Below are positions 28,348-37,610 of a stretch of DNA of 64,000 bases, piece by piece (the stretch's first letter is position 1; each line of letters starts with the position of its first letter). This DNA comes from RH-AL1 sp965277735. GTDB taxonomy: Bacteria; Pseudomonadota; Alphaproteobacteria; Rhizobiales; Beijerinckiaceae. Below the pieces are notes generated by a model that had not been told where the DNA came from, made no database searches, and saw only the letters and a program-made list of their open reading frames with translations. The position numbers were made by a program, and so were the translations under genes. The stretch is from the NCBI GenBank assembly GCA_965277735.1, contig CBDIDO010000003.1:2852001-2916000 (forward strand), in the 5' to 3' direction.

Positions 28348-29277
28348 CAGCGCGCCGGAAAGATCTTCGGTGTTTCCAGGGAGCCCGCGCCGAGCGCCAC
28401 TTCTCAAGCAGCTTGGTCTCGATGCCGGCTTTCTGTAGCTCGATCAGGGCGGCGAGCATCGCGTCCCTGAAGGCCGGCTTGTCCTTCGGCACGGCGATCG
28501 CGATCGAATAGGGCAAGATCACCGACGCGGCCTTCTCCAGCTTGTCCGGATCGGCTTTTACGGCCTGATCGACCGTGTTGACGTCGTTGACATAGGTATC
28601 GGCGCGTCCCGTCAGCATCGCCTGGATGCAGGTGGAATTGTTGTCGTAGAGTTCCACCTCGGTCGCCGGCTTGCCGGCAGCCTTGCAGGCCGGGGCGACC
28701 GACTGCACCAGCGGGACCTCGATATAGCCGGTGTTCTCCGCGGCCGTCGCTCCGCAGAGCGTCGTGTCGATGCCGGTGATCTTCTTCGGGTTGCCCTTCA
28801 GGACGAGCACGCCGTCGAAGATCTTCGAATAGGTGATGAAGTCCGCGACCTTGGCTCGCTCGTCGGTGGCATAAAGGTCCGAAGTGACGAAGTCGGCCTG
28901 TCCACTGCTCAAGGTCGAGAGCGAGCGGCAAAGACCACCGGCTTGTAGGTGACCGTGAAGCCGAGGCAGGCGCCCATCGTCTCGCTGAGGTCGATGTCGA
29001 AGCCGATGTACTTCGACGGATCGTTGGGGTCGAGCGCCTCGTAGCCGGGCGTGTGCGGGTTGAGCGCGTCGATGAGCACCTTGCCTTTGAGATCCGGATA
29101 CTTTGCCTGCAAGTCTTTGCACGCGGCCGGCGGCGCCATGGTTTCCGCGGAGGCGGAACGGACATCGGCAAGGAAGAGCAGTCCCGCGAGCGCGAGCAGC
29201 CCGATCGCGGTCCGCCGCGCCTCGATCCTCGCTGCAAGGCTCGTTGCTCGCGTCTTCTCTGTGTCAGAACGCCCCAC
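28348..29277 (-). pseudogene. Periplasmic binding protein (SBP_bac_3), two frameshifts
   Basis: Paralogue of the binding protein at 19.9 kb, on the opposite strand. It starts GTG at 29277 after a GGGG-type site, with signal peptide (TAIGLLALAGLLFLADVRSASA) and NPHTPGYEALDPNDPSKYIGF as in the paralogue. After FTVTYKPVVFA (near 28925) the frame shifts to SLSTLSSGQADFVTSDLYATDERA, and after LLEKW (near 28385) it shifts again to LGAGSLETPKIFPAR and a stop at 28348. Both sites look like loss of one base from a G/C run. Repaired, the protein would be about 310 residues. Either a decayed duplicate or two assembly errors; no permease gene accompanies it. Confidence 0.8.
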
Positions 29278-29623
29278 GTCTCATCCCCTTTGTGCTGATC
29301 ACCTTGTCGACCGGCGGCAAGATTGGTGCCTCGCGCAGACATGCTCAGCATATGTTGATTGGCCATCGGCCTTGCCGCGTCGTGTTCGGTGCGAGGCGGC
29401 GCCGGACGGTTTGCAGAAGGACGATAGCCTCGGAAACAGGCGCGGCACGCGAATTGCGCCGATGTTGGGTTTGGAGCATTGGCCGGATCGGAAATATTGT
29501 AATCATTTCAGCTATTTGCGTTGACTCTAACATCCCATCTGATTAGCTCACTGTCAGGCAACATTGTTTCTCTAAGATTAACAGAGCGGCATGTTGGTGA
29601 TCCTGTAGTCAGTGAGGTTTTGA
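29278..29623. promoter_or_regulatory. Divergent intergenic region upstream of the second amide importer
   Basis: 346 bases between the frameshifted binding-protein gene (minus) and the second amide importer (plus). It is more AT-rich towards 29480-29620, as expected for promoters. A weak TTGACT at 29520 may be a -35 element, but no matching -10 box at standard spacing is convincing. No repeat or small gene is evident. Confidence 0.4.
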
Positions 29624-30931
29624 ATGACCGTCTCCCGTCGCTCTTTCCTCCAGACGTCGTCGGCCATCGCCGCATCAACGATCGCGGCCCCGCATCTCTG
29701 GTTGCCGAGCGAGGCCAGCGCCTCGACGCTCAAGAAGGGGCAGCCGATCAAGGTCGGCCTGCTGTTCTCGCTCACCGGCGCGCTCGCCGTGCCGGAGGAG
29801 GATTCGACGCTCGTGATGCAGTACGCCATCGACGAGATCAACAAGAACGGCGGTGTCGCCGGCCACCCGATCGAGCCGGTCATTATCGATGCCAAATCAG
29901 ACTTCGGCGTCTATTCGGAGAAGGCGAAGGAGCTGATCCTCCGCGACAAGGTGATCGCGATCTTCGGCTGCTACACATCGGCGAGCCGCAAGGCGATCCT
30001 GCCGGTCGTAATGTCGCAGAACAACCTGCTCTACTACCCGACCTGCTACGAGGGCGCGGAGTGTACGCAGAACGACATCTGCACCGGTCCGCTGGCCAAC
30101 CAGCACTCCAAGGACCTCATCCCCTACATGGTAAAGAACTTCGGCAAGAAGGTCTTCTTCGTCGGCTCCAATTATGTGTGGCCGAAGGAATCCAACAAGA
30201 ACGCCAAGGTGTGGCTCGAGAACGCCGGCGGCGAGTTGGTCGGCGAGGAGTACATTCCGCTCGGCAGCTCCGAGTTCGGACCGGTGCTCGGCAAGATCCG
30301 CGATGCCAAGCCGAACTTCATCTTCTCGACCGTCGTTGGTGCCTCCGACATCGCCTTCCACAAGCAGTTCAAGCAGGAGGGCTTCAAGGTCGACTCGATG
30401 CCGATCGCCTCGCTCACCACCGGTGAGATCGAAACCCGCGCCATGGGCAACGAGTACGGCGCCGGCCACTTCCTTTCGGCGCCGTACTTTCAGGCGCTCG
30501 ACAACCCGACCAACCACAAGTTCGTCGATAGCTTCCTGAAGAGCAAGTACGGCAAGAACGGCACCACCCACTACAACATGGAGGAGACGTACACCTCGGC
30601 CTACGTGTTCAAGTACGGTGTCGAGAAGCTCGTTAAGAAGATGGGCGGAATCGACGGCATCACCTCGCGGATGATACGCGATGCCAGCGGCGGCCTCAAT
30701 GTCGGCGCCGACGTCTCGCCGGAAGGCGAGATCTGGATCGACGACCAGAATTTCAACACCTGGCTGAAGCCGAAGATCGGCCAGTGCCAGGCCGACGGCA
30801 GCTTCAAGATCGTCAAGGAAGCGCCGGAGAACGTGAAGCCGGACCCGTACTCGATCTATCCGAAGCTCGGTGTCTGCACGCCCGACGGCCTCAAGGCGCC
30901 GGACGGCAAGATCCGCAAGAACGTCATCTGA
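29624..30931 (+). CDS. Amide/urea ABC transporter binding protein (FmdD/UrtA-like)
   Basis: 435 residues. The N-terminus SRRSFLQTSSAIAAST is a twin-arginine signal, so it is probably exported folded. The mature protein is a type I periplasmic binding fold: IKVGLLFSLTGALAVPEEDS, YAIDEINKNGGVAGHPIEPV, IFGCYTSASRKAILPVV, and YYPTCYEGAECTQN. The tyrosine- and cysteine-containing loop and LTTGEIETRAMGNEY agree with urea/short-chain-amide binding proteins. GAGG lies 8 bases before the ATG. It heads an operon of two permeases, two ATPases and the dimethylformamidase-like subunits, so short amides are the likely ligand. Confidence 0.92.
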   Translation: MTVSRRSFLQTSSAIAASTIAAPHLWLPSEASASTLKKGQPIKVGLLFSLTGALAVPEEDSTLVMQYAIDEINKNGGVAGHPIEPVIIDAKSDFGVYSEKAKELILRDKVIAIFGCYTSASRKAILPVVMSQNNLLYYPTCYEGAECTQNDICTGPLANQHSKDLIPYMVKNFGKKVFFVGSNYVWPKESNKNAKVWLENAGGELVGEEYIPLGSSEFGPVLGKIRDAKPNFIFSTVVGASDIAFHKQFKQEGFKVDSMPIASLTTGEIETRAMGNEYGAGHFLSAPYFQALDNPTNHKFVDSFLKSKYGKNGTTHYNMEETYTSAYVFKYGVEKLVKKMGGIDGITSRMIRDASGGLNVGADVSPEGEIWIDDQNFNTWLKPKIGQCQADGSFKIVKEAPENVKPDPYSIYPKLGVCTPDGLKAPDGKIRKNVI

Positions 30932-30939
30932 GCAGGACC

Positions 30940-31824
30940 ATGCACGGCTTCGACGTCACCTCGTTCCTCAATGCCCTGATCCTGGGCCTCAGCATCGCCA
31001 GCATCTGGCTTGTCGCGGCCCTGGGCCTGACCATCATCTACGGCACGATCGGCGTCATCAACATGGCGCACGGCGAGTTCATCATGCTCGGCGCGTACAC
31101 GACGTACGCGCTGCAGAGCTGGCTCGGCGTGCCCTTCCTGCTCTGCATCCCCGCGGCCTTCGTGGTGGTCGCGCTTGTCGGACTCGTCCTCGAGCGCGGC
31201 CTCATCCGCTACCTTTATAAGCGCCCGCTCGACACGCTCCTCGCCACATGGGGCGTGTCGCTCGTGCTGGTGCAAGGCATCCGCCTGATCTTCGGCAGCG
31301 ATCCGAAGTACCTCACCGTGCCGAAGGCGTTCCAGGACAACCTGTCCTTCGGCTTCGTCAACATCTCGGTCGTGCGGCTCGTCGTGCTCGGCGTCGCGCT
31401 GCTGCTCTTCGCTGGCCTCTCCTATCTCTTCTACCGCACACGCTTCGGCATGCAGATCCGCGCGGTGATGCAGGACAAGGAGATGGCCGCGGCCTTCGGC
31501 ATCAACGCCGATCGCGTCTACATGATCACCTTCGCGCTCGGCGCCGGCCTCGCGGGGATTGCCGGCTCGCTTTTCGGCGTGCTCGCGATCGTGCTGCCGA
31601 GCATGGGCGCCAACTATGTCGTGCAGGCCTTTCTGGTGGTGGTCGTCGGCGGCGGCACGGTGGTCGGCAGCCTCGTCGCCTCCGGCCTCACCGGCGAGCT
31701 GCAGTCGATCTTTGCGCTCGTCTCCAACGAGACCTTCGCGCGCTTCATCCTCTACGTGCTGATCGTGGTTCTGCTGCGCTTCCGGCCGAAGGGCCTGTTC
31801 GCCCCGGCGAAGGCACGCCGATGA
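30940..31824 (+). CDS. Amide/urea ABC transporter permease (UrtB-like)
   Basis: 294 residues, about eight membrane segments. GTIGVINMAHGEFIMLGAY near residue 38 is the LivH/UrtB hallmark; MQDKEMAAAFGINADRVYMITF is the coupling loop. The ATG at 30940 is 8 bases after the binding-protein stop, with AGCAGGA before it. The 3' end overlaps the next permease (ATGA). Confidence 0.92.
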   Translation: MHGFDVTSFLNALILGLSIASIWLVAALGLTIIYGTIGVINMAHGEFIMLGAYTTYALQSWLGVPFLLCIPAAFVVVALVGLVLERGLIRYLYKRPLDTLLATWGVSLVLVQGIRLIFGSDPKYLTVPKAFQDNLSFGFVNISVVRLVVLGVALLLFAGLSYLFYRTRFGMQIRAVMQDKEMAAAFGINADRVYMITFALGAGLAGIAGSLFGVLAIVLPSMGANYVVQAFLVVVVGGGTVVGSLVASGLTGELQSIFALVSNETFARFILYVLIVVLLRFRPKGLFAPAKARR

Positions 31825-32969
31825 ACGCCCCCCTCAAAATCCTGGACATGAAGGCCGCCACGCCCGTGAACATCTACCACAACCGTCGTGCGCAATGGGC
31901 GGTCTATGTGGTGCTCTTCGCCGCGATCGCGACGGTGCCTCTGATCACCAGCGACTCGTTCCTGCTCAACCAGTTCGCCACCTACGGTGTCTACGCGATG
32001 CTGGCGGTGTCGATCAGCCTCTGCTGGGGTTTCGGCGGCATCCTGAACCTCGGCCAGGGCATCGCCTTCGGCCTCGCGGCCTACGGCATGGGCATGACCA
32101 TGCAGATGCAGTCGCAGGACCCGGTGTCGAGCCCGATGCCGCCCTTCATGATCAACAACAGCCTCGATCACCTGCCGGCGCTGTGGGTGCCGTTCCAGAG
32201 CACGGCGGGCGGCATCTTCCTGTCGCTGCTGGTGCCGACGCTGTTCTACGTGATCTTCGGCAGCATCGTGTTCCGGGCCCGCGTCTCCGGCGCCTTCATC
32301 GCGATCATGACGCTCGCGCTCTTGAGCGCGCTCTACACGCTGATCGTCGACATGCAGCCCTACACCAACGGCTCGAACGGCATCACGCCGCCGGCGCCGC
32401 TTAAGCTCTTCGGCGCGGACATCGACCCCTACAGTGCGACGAGCTTCTGGATCGTCTACGTCCTGCTGTTGCTGACGACCTTCGGCTCAAAGTTCCTGAC
32501 CCAGAGCAAGTTCGGCCTGGTGACGCAGGCACTGCGCGGCGACCCCGAGCGCGTCCGCTTCCTCGGCTACAACGTCGCGCTTTACGAGACGGTGATCTAC
32601 GCCGCCTCCGGCCTCATCGCGGCGATCGCTGGCTGCTGCTTCGTCATGCTCGTGCAATATGTCTCGCCGGCGCAGCTCGACACCAACTTCTCGATCACCA
32701 CGGTGATCTGGGCCGGCATCGGCGGTCGCTTCTCGCTCATTGGCTCGATGATCGGCGCGATCCTGATCCAGGGCGGCCAGAGCTACCTCGGCGACCAATT
32801 CCTCAACACCTGGCTGCTGCTGCTCGGCGGCTTCTTCATCCTGGTCGTCCGCTTCCTGCCGAAGGGTCTTGCCGGCCTGCTCGAGAATATCCTCGCCATG
32901 ATCGGCAAGCGCCGCGCGGCGAAGACCGCGCCGCAGCCGGCCGGCGCCGCAGATATCGTGGGGCACTGA
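31821..32969 (+). CDS. Amide/urea ABC transporter permease (UrtC-like)
   Basis: 382 residues, about ten membrane segments after a soluble N-terminus of about 30 residues. SISLCWGFGGILNLGQGIAFGLAAYGMGM near residues 65-95 and LRGDPERVRFLGYNVALYE (coupling loop) identify the LivM/UrtC branch, as does NGSNGITPP. The ATG overlaps the UrtB-like stop by 4 bases, and the ATPase gene follows after 3 bases. Confidence 0.92.
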   Translation: MNAPLKILDMKAATPVNIYHNRRAQWAVYVVLFAAIATVPLITSDSFLLNQFATYGVYAMLAVSISLCWGFGGILNLGQGIAFGLAAYGMGMTMQMQSQDPVSSPMPPFMINNSLDHLPALWVPFQSTAGGIFLSLLVPTLFYVIFGSIVFRARVSGAFIAIMTLALLSALYTLIVDMQPYTNGSNGITPPAPLKLFGADIDPYSATSFWIVYVLLLLTTFGSKFLTQSKFGLVTQALRGDPERVRFLGYNVALYETVIYAASGLIAAIAGCCFVMLVQYVSPAQLDTNFSITTVIWAGIGGRFSLIGSMIGAILIQGGQSYLGDQFLNTWLLLLGGFFILVVRFLPKGLAGLLENILAMIGKRRAAKTAPQPAGAADIVGH

Positions 32970-32972
32970 GCC

Positions 32973-33713
32973 ATGGGCGTCCTTGACATCCACAATCTGA
33001 GCAAGAGCTTCGGCGGCACGCCGGTGATCAACGACTTCAGCCTTGAGGTCACAGAACTCGTGCTCTGCTGTCTCGTCGGACCGAACGGTGCCGGCAAGAC
33101 CACGACGATGGACCTGATCACCGGGCGACAGAAGCCGACGTCCGGCAAGATCCTGCTGCGCGGCAACGACATCACCGGGCTCGACGAGCACGAGATCGCG
33201 CGCAGCGGCATCGGTCGCAAGTTCCAGGTGCCCGCGGTGTTCCGCGAGCTGACCGTGCGGCACAACCTCGAGGTCGCCTTCAGCCGCGAGACCAACCCGT
33301 TCCGCAACATGCTGCGGCGCGTGCCGAAGGGCTTCAACGAGAAGCTCGAGGAGGTGCTCACGCTCACCGGTCTCGCCGGCCGCCTCGAGACCGAGGCCGG
33401 CACGCTTTCGCACGGCGAGACGCAATGGCTCGAGATCGGCATGGTGCTGATGCAGGACCCGTCGATCCTGCTGTTCGACGAGCCCGTCGCCGGCATGACC
33501 GAGAGCGAGATCGAGAAGACGGTCGAGATCTTCACCCGGCTGAAGCGCACGCACACGCTGATCGTCGTCGAGCACGACATGGAATTCGTGCGCAAGATCG
33601 CCGACGTTGTCACGGTGATGCACATGGGCAGCCTGCTCGCGCAAGGGCGCATCGACGAGATCGAGGCGAACCCGCGCGTGCGCGAAGTCTATCTCGGCGA
33701 CTCGGAGGACTGA
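32973..33713 (+). CDS. Amide/urea ABC transporter ATP-binding protein (UrtD-like)
   Basis: 246 residues. Walker A VGPNGAGKTT near residue 36, signature LSHGETQWLEIGMVLMQDP and Walker B ILLFDEPVAGMTESE, the UrtD-type arrangement. It lies 3 bases after the permease gene and 2 before the next ATPase, in a tightly packed operon. Confidence 0.92.
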   Translation: MGVLDIHNLSKSFGGTPVINDFSLEVTELVLCCLVGPNGAGKTTTMDLITGRQKPTSGKILLRGNDITGLDEHEIARSGIGRKFQVPAVFRELTVRHNLEVAFSRETNPFRNMLRRVPKGFNEKLEEVLTLTGLAGRLETEAGTLSHGETQWLEIGMVLMQDPSILLFDEPVAGMTESEIEKTVEIFTRLKRTHTLIVVEHDMEFVRKIADVVTVMHMGSLLAQGRIDEIEANPRVREVYLGDSED

Positions 33714-33715
33714 CC

Positions 33716-34414
33716 GTGCTTCTCTCCATGCGCAATGTCTCGTCCTTCTACGGCAAGACGCCGATCCTGAAGGACATCGATGTCGACCTGCCGGAGGGCC
33801 AGTGCCTCTGCGTGCTCGGCCGCAACGGCGTCGGCAAGACGACGCTGCTGCGCACCATCATGGGCCTCACCGACCGCATGGCCGGCGCAATCCGTGTGAA
33901 GGACGACGACATCAGCAAGGCGCCGACGCACAAGCGCGCGACCTACGGGCTCGGCCTCATCCCGCAGGGCCGGCAGATCCTCGCGAACTTCACGGTGCGC
34001 GAGAACATCCTGCTCGGCACTTTCGCGCGGCAGGACGGCAAGCAGGACATCCCGGAGCTCTGCCTCAGCCTGTTCCCTTACCTAGCGGGGAACCTCGACA
34101 AGCGCGCCGGCCTCCTGTCGGGCGGCCAGCAGCAGCAACTGGCGATCGCCCGCGCGCTCGCGATCAACCCGAGCATCCTGCTCCTCGACGAGCCAACCGA
34201 GGGCATCCAGCCAAACGTCGTGCACGAGATCGGCGTAACGCTCGGCCGGCTGAACAAGGAGTTCGGCATCACGCTGATCCTCACCGAGCAGCACATCAAA
34301 GTGGCGCGCAAGCTCGGCGACGCGTTCCTCATGATGGAGAACGGGCGGATCGTCGAGCGTGGGCCGATCAGTGCGATGACGGACGAATTGATCACGCGTC
34401 ATATGACGATCTGA
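33716..34414 (+). CDS. Amide/urea ABC transporter ATP-binding protein (UrtE-like)
   Basis: 232 residues. Walker A GRNGVGKTT, signature LSGGQQQQLAIARAL and Walker B LLLDEPTEGIQPNVV with the UrtE-type EGIQP. I set the start at GTG 33716 because GGAGG lies 7 bases upstream and MLLSMRNVSSFYGKTPIL aligns with UrtE N-termini; ATG 33728 would remove the first strand. It ends the transporter part of the operon; a 261-base gap with a strong inverted repeat follows before the hydrolase genes. Confidence 0.9.
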   Translation: MLLSMRNVSSFYGKTPILKDIDVDLPEGQCLCVLGRNGVGKTTLLRTIMGLTDRMAGAIRVKDDDISKAPTHKRATYGLGLIPQGRQILANFTVRENILLGTFARQDGKQDIPELCLSLFPYLAGNLDKRAGLLSGGQQQQLAIARALAINPSILLLDEPTEGIQPNVVHEIGVTLGRLNKEFGITLILTEQHIKVARKLGDAFLMMENGRIVERGPISAMTDELITRHMTI

Positions 34415-34528
34415 TCAAGGCTGCGTTTAGTGCGGCGGGAAACATTCTCTGCCGCTCCTACGCGGTTTTACTGTTGACGCCCACCAGCCATCGAATTAGT
34501 TTCTCCGCAAGAAGCTAATTTTCTAAAG

Positions 34529-34586
34529 AAGCTCCCCGAGCGGCCTTAGGCCGGACGATCCGCGCGAGCGGAGCGCTGGGGAGCTT
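34529..34586 (+). promoter_or_regulatory. Long stem-loop upstream of the dimethylformamidase-like genes
   Basis: Arms AAGCTCCCC (34529-34537) and GGGGAGCTT (34578-34586) are perfect complements; AGCG/CGCT lies just inside, and the loop holds the palindrome GGCCTTAGGCC. There is no T-run after it, so it is not a classical terminator. It sits 90 bases before the small-subunit start and could set expression of the hydrolase relative to the transporter, as an attenuator, RNA-stability element or protein site. Function is inferred. Confidence 0.5.
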
Positions 34587-34675
34587 GCGTCGCCAAGCGG
34601 TGCGCCACGCGAATTCGAGCAGCCGTCGCAATCGCGAAGGGCCGCTCCGGACGAAGACGACAAACGGAGTTCGAG

Positions 34676-35116
34676 ATGGAATCGATACCGAAAAAGGGGA
34701 CGCCCGAGCGTCAGCGGCTCATCGACGAGCACAAGGCCTGCATCGACTCGATGAAGGGCGTCGCCGGCTTCTCCGTGCTGAAGTGCGGCACGCCCGGCGA
34801 CACGACCGAGGTGTCCGGCGGCGTCCATGCCGATCCCGTGCTGAAGCGCATCCTGCTCCGCATGCGCGGCGAGAGCATGAAGGGCAAGCTCATCGTCATC
34901 TGCATCACGCCGGACAAGGAGTGGCGCATTGGGCGTGCGAGCGGCATCCGCGGCGTTCCGCCGGAGTTCGTCGACGACAAGATCTACACCGACGAGCAGG
35001 AGATCCAGCACGCGATCTTCCTGATGCGGCTCGACGAGCTGCCCGAGACCTACGGTTGGCCGGAGGACTTCCACGAAGGCTGGAAGCGCAAGGACGACAA
35101 CTGGCCGATCACCTGA
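34676..35116 (+). CDS. N,N-dimethylformamidase-like small subunit
   Basis: 146 residues (the known light chain is about 132). The second half, DPVLKRILLRMRGESMKGK through WRIGRASGIRG and DDKIYTDEQEIQHAIFLMRLDEL, matches the pattern recalled for the dimethylformamidase light subunit (YRIATIREFGELPEL ... TEEEAMHAVFLRRIEDV). The light subunit supports the catalytic heavy subunit, whose gene follows after 56 bases. A clear ribosome site is not obvious before the ATG (GGAGTTCGAG). Without the neighbour the assignment would be weak. Confidence 0.72.
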   Translation: MESIPKKGTPERQRLIDEHKACIDSMKGVAGFSVLKCGTPGDTTEVSGGVHADPVLKRILLRMRGESMKGKLIVICITPDKEWRIGRASGIRGVPPEFVDDKIYTDEQEIQHAIFLMRLDELPETYGWPEDFHEGWKRKDDNWPIT

Positions 35117-35172
35117 GCGGCCGAGAACGCCCCTTTCAGCACAAGCGACGGAATGGTTTTGGAGCCTATGAG

Positions 35173-37605
35173 ATGACCTCGATGCGTCTGACCGGATACG
35201 CCGACAAGTTCAGCGTCTACCCCGGCGATCCGATCAAATTTTACGTCAATTGCGACGGCCCGGCCGAGTACAAGGTCGAGATCGTCCAGATGATCAACGG
35301 CGACACCAACCCGCGCGGTCCCGGCTACATCGACAAGCCGGTGAACGCGTCGGTCAACGGCACCTACAAGGGCCGCAAGCAGATCATCCATGGCGGCTCC
35401 TACGGCTACGTGCCAGACGCCAAGGCGCTGCACGTCGAGAGCTTCACGCTGCAGTGCTGGATCTGGCCGACGGCGCCGAAGACGCATCCTCGGTACTGGA
35501 AGCACGGCGCGCAGGGCCTCGTCACCAAGTGGTCGCAGGATTGCGGCTACGGCCTCTTCGTCAACGAGGACGGCTGCCTCGAGCTGCGCATCAACGAGCA
35601 TCGCATCACGACCGGCGTGCCGCTGCGCGATCACGCCTGGCACTTTTGCGCCGCGACCTTCGATGCCAAGACCGGCGACGTCGTGCTCTACCACGAGCCG
35701 CAGATCGTCTACGCGCTCGATCCCGTCATTGAGCCGGTGATGGCCAACCTGAAGCTGGCGATCAGCCACGCGCCCGTGCCGGTCGGCATCGGCGCCTACG
35801 TCGAGAGCCTGTCGGACGATCCGCTCGCCGCCTCGTCGAAGCCGGCCGGTGTCGTCTTCGCGGGCAAGTACAATGGCAAGATCGACAGCCCGCGCATCTG
35901 CAAGGTCGCGCTGTCGCGCCAGGACATCGAGACGATGAAGCTCGGCGCGCAGCCCGGCCTCACCGAGCGCCGCAACAGCGGTCCCTCGGGCAAGCTTTCG
36001 GAGGTGATCGTCGCGGCGTGGAACTTCGGCAAGGGCATCGACACGCTCGCCTGCAAGGACGAGGGCCCATACCGGCTCGACGCCACGCTGGTGAACTGCC
36101 CGAACCGCGGCATGACCGGCCACAACTGGTGCGGCCAGACCTTCGACTGGAAGCACGCCCCCGACGAGTACGGCGCGATAAGCTTCCACGACGACGACGT
36201 CGACGACGCGCGCTGGTCGGCCGACTTCGAATGGAGCGTGCCGGAGACCGGCGTGAAGAGCCGCTTCTACGCCGCCAAGCTGACGACGGCCGACGGCGAC
36301 GAGGAGTTCATCCCCTTCTGGGTCGTGCCGAAGATCGGCAAGGAGACGGCCAAAATCGCCTTCATGGTGCCGACGATCAGCTACATGGCCTACGCCAACG
36401 AGCACGTCGCCTGCAACGCCGGCGGCGCCGAACTCTTCGTCTACCGCGTGCCGATCATGCAGCAGCAGAACATGTTCCTCTCGGAGCATCGCGAGTACGG
36501 CGGCTCGATCTACGACACGCACACCGACGGCACCGGCATCTCGATCTCGTCGCGCCTGCGGCCGATCCTGTCGATCCGTCCGAAGTACGACCACTTCCTG
36601 GCGCAGGCGCCGTGGCAGTACCCTGCCGATCTCCACATGATCTACTGGCTGGAGACGATGGGCTACGAATACGACGTGTTCACCGACGAGGACATCACCT
36701 ACGATGGCCTCGCCCGGCTCGAGAACTACAACGTCGTCATCACCGGCTCGCACCCCGAGCACAACAGCGGCACCCAGCTTGACGCCTTGCACAATTACAC
36801 GCAGCGCGGCGGCCGCCTGATGTATATGGGCGCCGACGCCTGGTACTGGGTGCACTCCTACCATCCGGGCTACGACGACCAGGGCCGCGGCATCGTCACC
36901 GAGATGCGCCGCTGCGAATCCGGCATCCGCACCTGGCGCGCCGACCCCGGCGAGTACTACCACCAGGGCACCGGCGAGCTCGGCGGCATGTGGCGGTATC
37001 GTGGGCGCTACCTGCACTCGGTCGCGGGCGTCGGCATGTCGTCCGAAGGCTTCGACGTGTCGAGCTACTTCTCGCGCACGCCCGACAGCCTCGACCCGCG
37101 CGTCTCCTGGGCGTTCGAGGGCATCGGCTACGACGAGCGGCTCGGCAACTTCGGCCTCGTCGGTGGCGGCGCGGCCGGTCTCGAGCTCGACATCGTCGAC
37201 ACGATGCTCGGCTCGCCGCCGCACACGCTGGCGGTCGCCACCTCGGCCGGCCGGCACACTGAAGCGTACCTGCTCGTCATGGAGGACTTCGGCTTCAACC
37301 AACAGGGCCTCGACGGCACGACGCATCCGCGCGTGCGCGGCGACATCGCCTTCCACGAGACGCCAAACGGCGGTGGCTGCTTCGCCTTCTCGTCGATCGC
37401 CTTCTGCGGCTCGCTGCCGTGGAACAACTGCCAGAACAACATCTCGACGCTGGTCAAGAACGTGCTCGACCGGTTCTCTGCCGATGGCCCGCTGCCGGCA
37501 CCGCCGGCCGACGCCATCAAGCACCGCGGCCGGGCCGACTACGATCCGAATCCGCCCGAGAACCAGAGCCGCAAGGCGCGCGGCGAGCCGCTGCCGGCCT
37601 GGTGA
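35173..37605 (+). CDS. N,N-dimethylformamidase-like large subunit
   Basis: 810 residues (known enzyme about 762). Dimethylformamidase hydrolyses the tertiary amide to formate and dimethylamine with a mononuclear iron held by two tyrosines and one glutamate. A LamG-like beta domain lies at about 85-190 (SFTLQCWIWPT, DHAWHFCAATFDAKTGDVVLY). The catalytic region has ISYMAYANEH (Tyr404/Tyr407), REYGGSIYDTH (Tyr442/Tyr447) and TGSHPEHNS (Glu529); the spacing agrees with the reported Tyr399, Tyr440 and Glu521 shifted by about eight. GGAG lies 8 bases before the ATG at 35173. Placement after an amide importer supports amide hydrolysis; the natural substrate is unknown. Confidence 0.82.
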   Translation: MTSMRLTGYADKFSVYPGDPIKFYVNCDGPAEYKVEIVQMINGDTNPRGPGYIDKPVNASVNGTYKGRKQIIHGGSYGYVPDAKALHVESFTLQCWIWPTAPKTHPRYWKHGAQGLVTKWSQDCGYGLFVNEDGCLELRINEHRITTGVPLRDHAWHFCAATFDAKTGDVVLYHEPQIVYALDPVIEPVMANLKLAISHAPVPVGIGAYVESLSDDPLAASSKPAGVVFAGKYNGKIDSPRICKVALSRQDIETMKLGAQPGLTERRNSGPSGKLSEVIVAAWNFGKGIDTLACKDEGPYRLDATLVNCPNRGMTGHNWCGQTFDWKHAPDEYGAISFHDDDVDDARWSADFEWSVPETGVKSRFYAAKLTTADGDEEFIPFWVVPKIGKETAKIAFMVPTISYMAYANEHVACNAGGAELFVYRVPIMQQQNMFLSEHREYGGSIYDTHTDGTGISISSRLRPILSIRPKYDHFLAQAPWQYPADLHMIYWLETMGYEYDVFTDEDITYDGLARLENYNVVITGSHPEHNSGTQLDALHNYTQRGGRLMYMGADAWYWVHSYHPGYDDQGRGIVTEMRRCESGIRTWRADPGEYYHQGTGELGGMWRYRGRYLHSVAGVGMSSEGFDVSSYFSRTPDSLDPRVSWAFEGIGYDERLGNFGLVGGGAAGLELDIVDTMLGSPPHTLAVATSAGRHTEAYLLVMEDFGFNQQGLDGTTHPRVRGDIAFHETPNGGGCFAFSSIAFCGSLPWNNCQNNISTLVKNVLDRFSADGPLPAPPADAIKHRGRADYDPNPPENQSRKARGEPLPAW

Positions 37606-37610
37606 GCCTG

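Noticed and set aside
35050..37524. An 824-codon minus-strand open frame opposite the dimethylformamidase-like large subunit
   Set aside because: Low-complexity Arg/Val/Ala/Asp composition and full overlap with a recognised gene; a GC-driven shadow.
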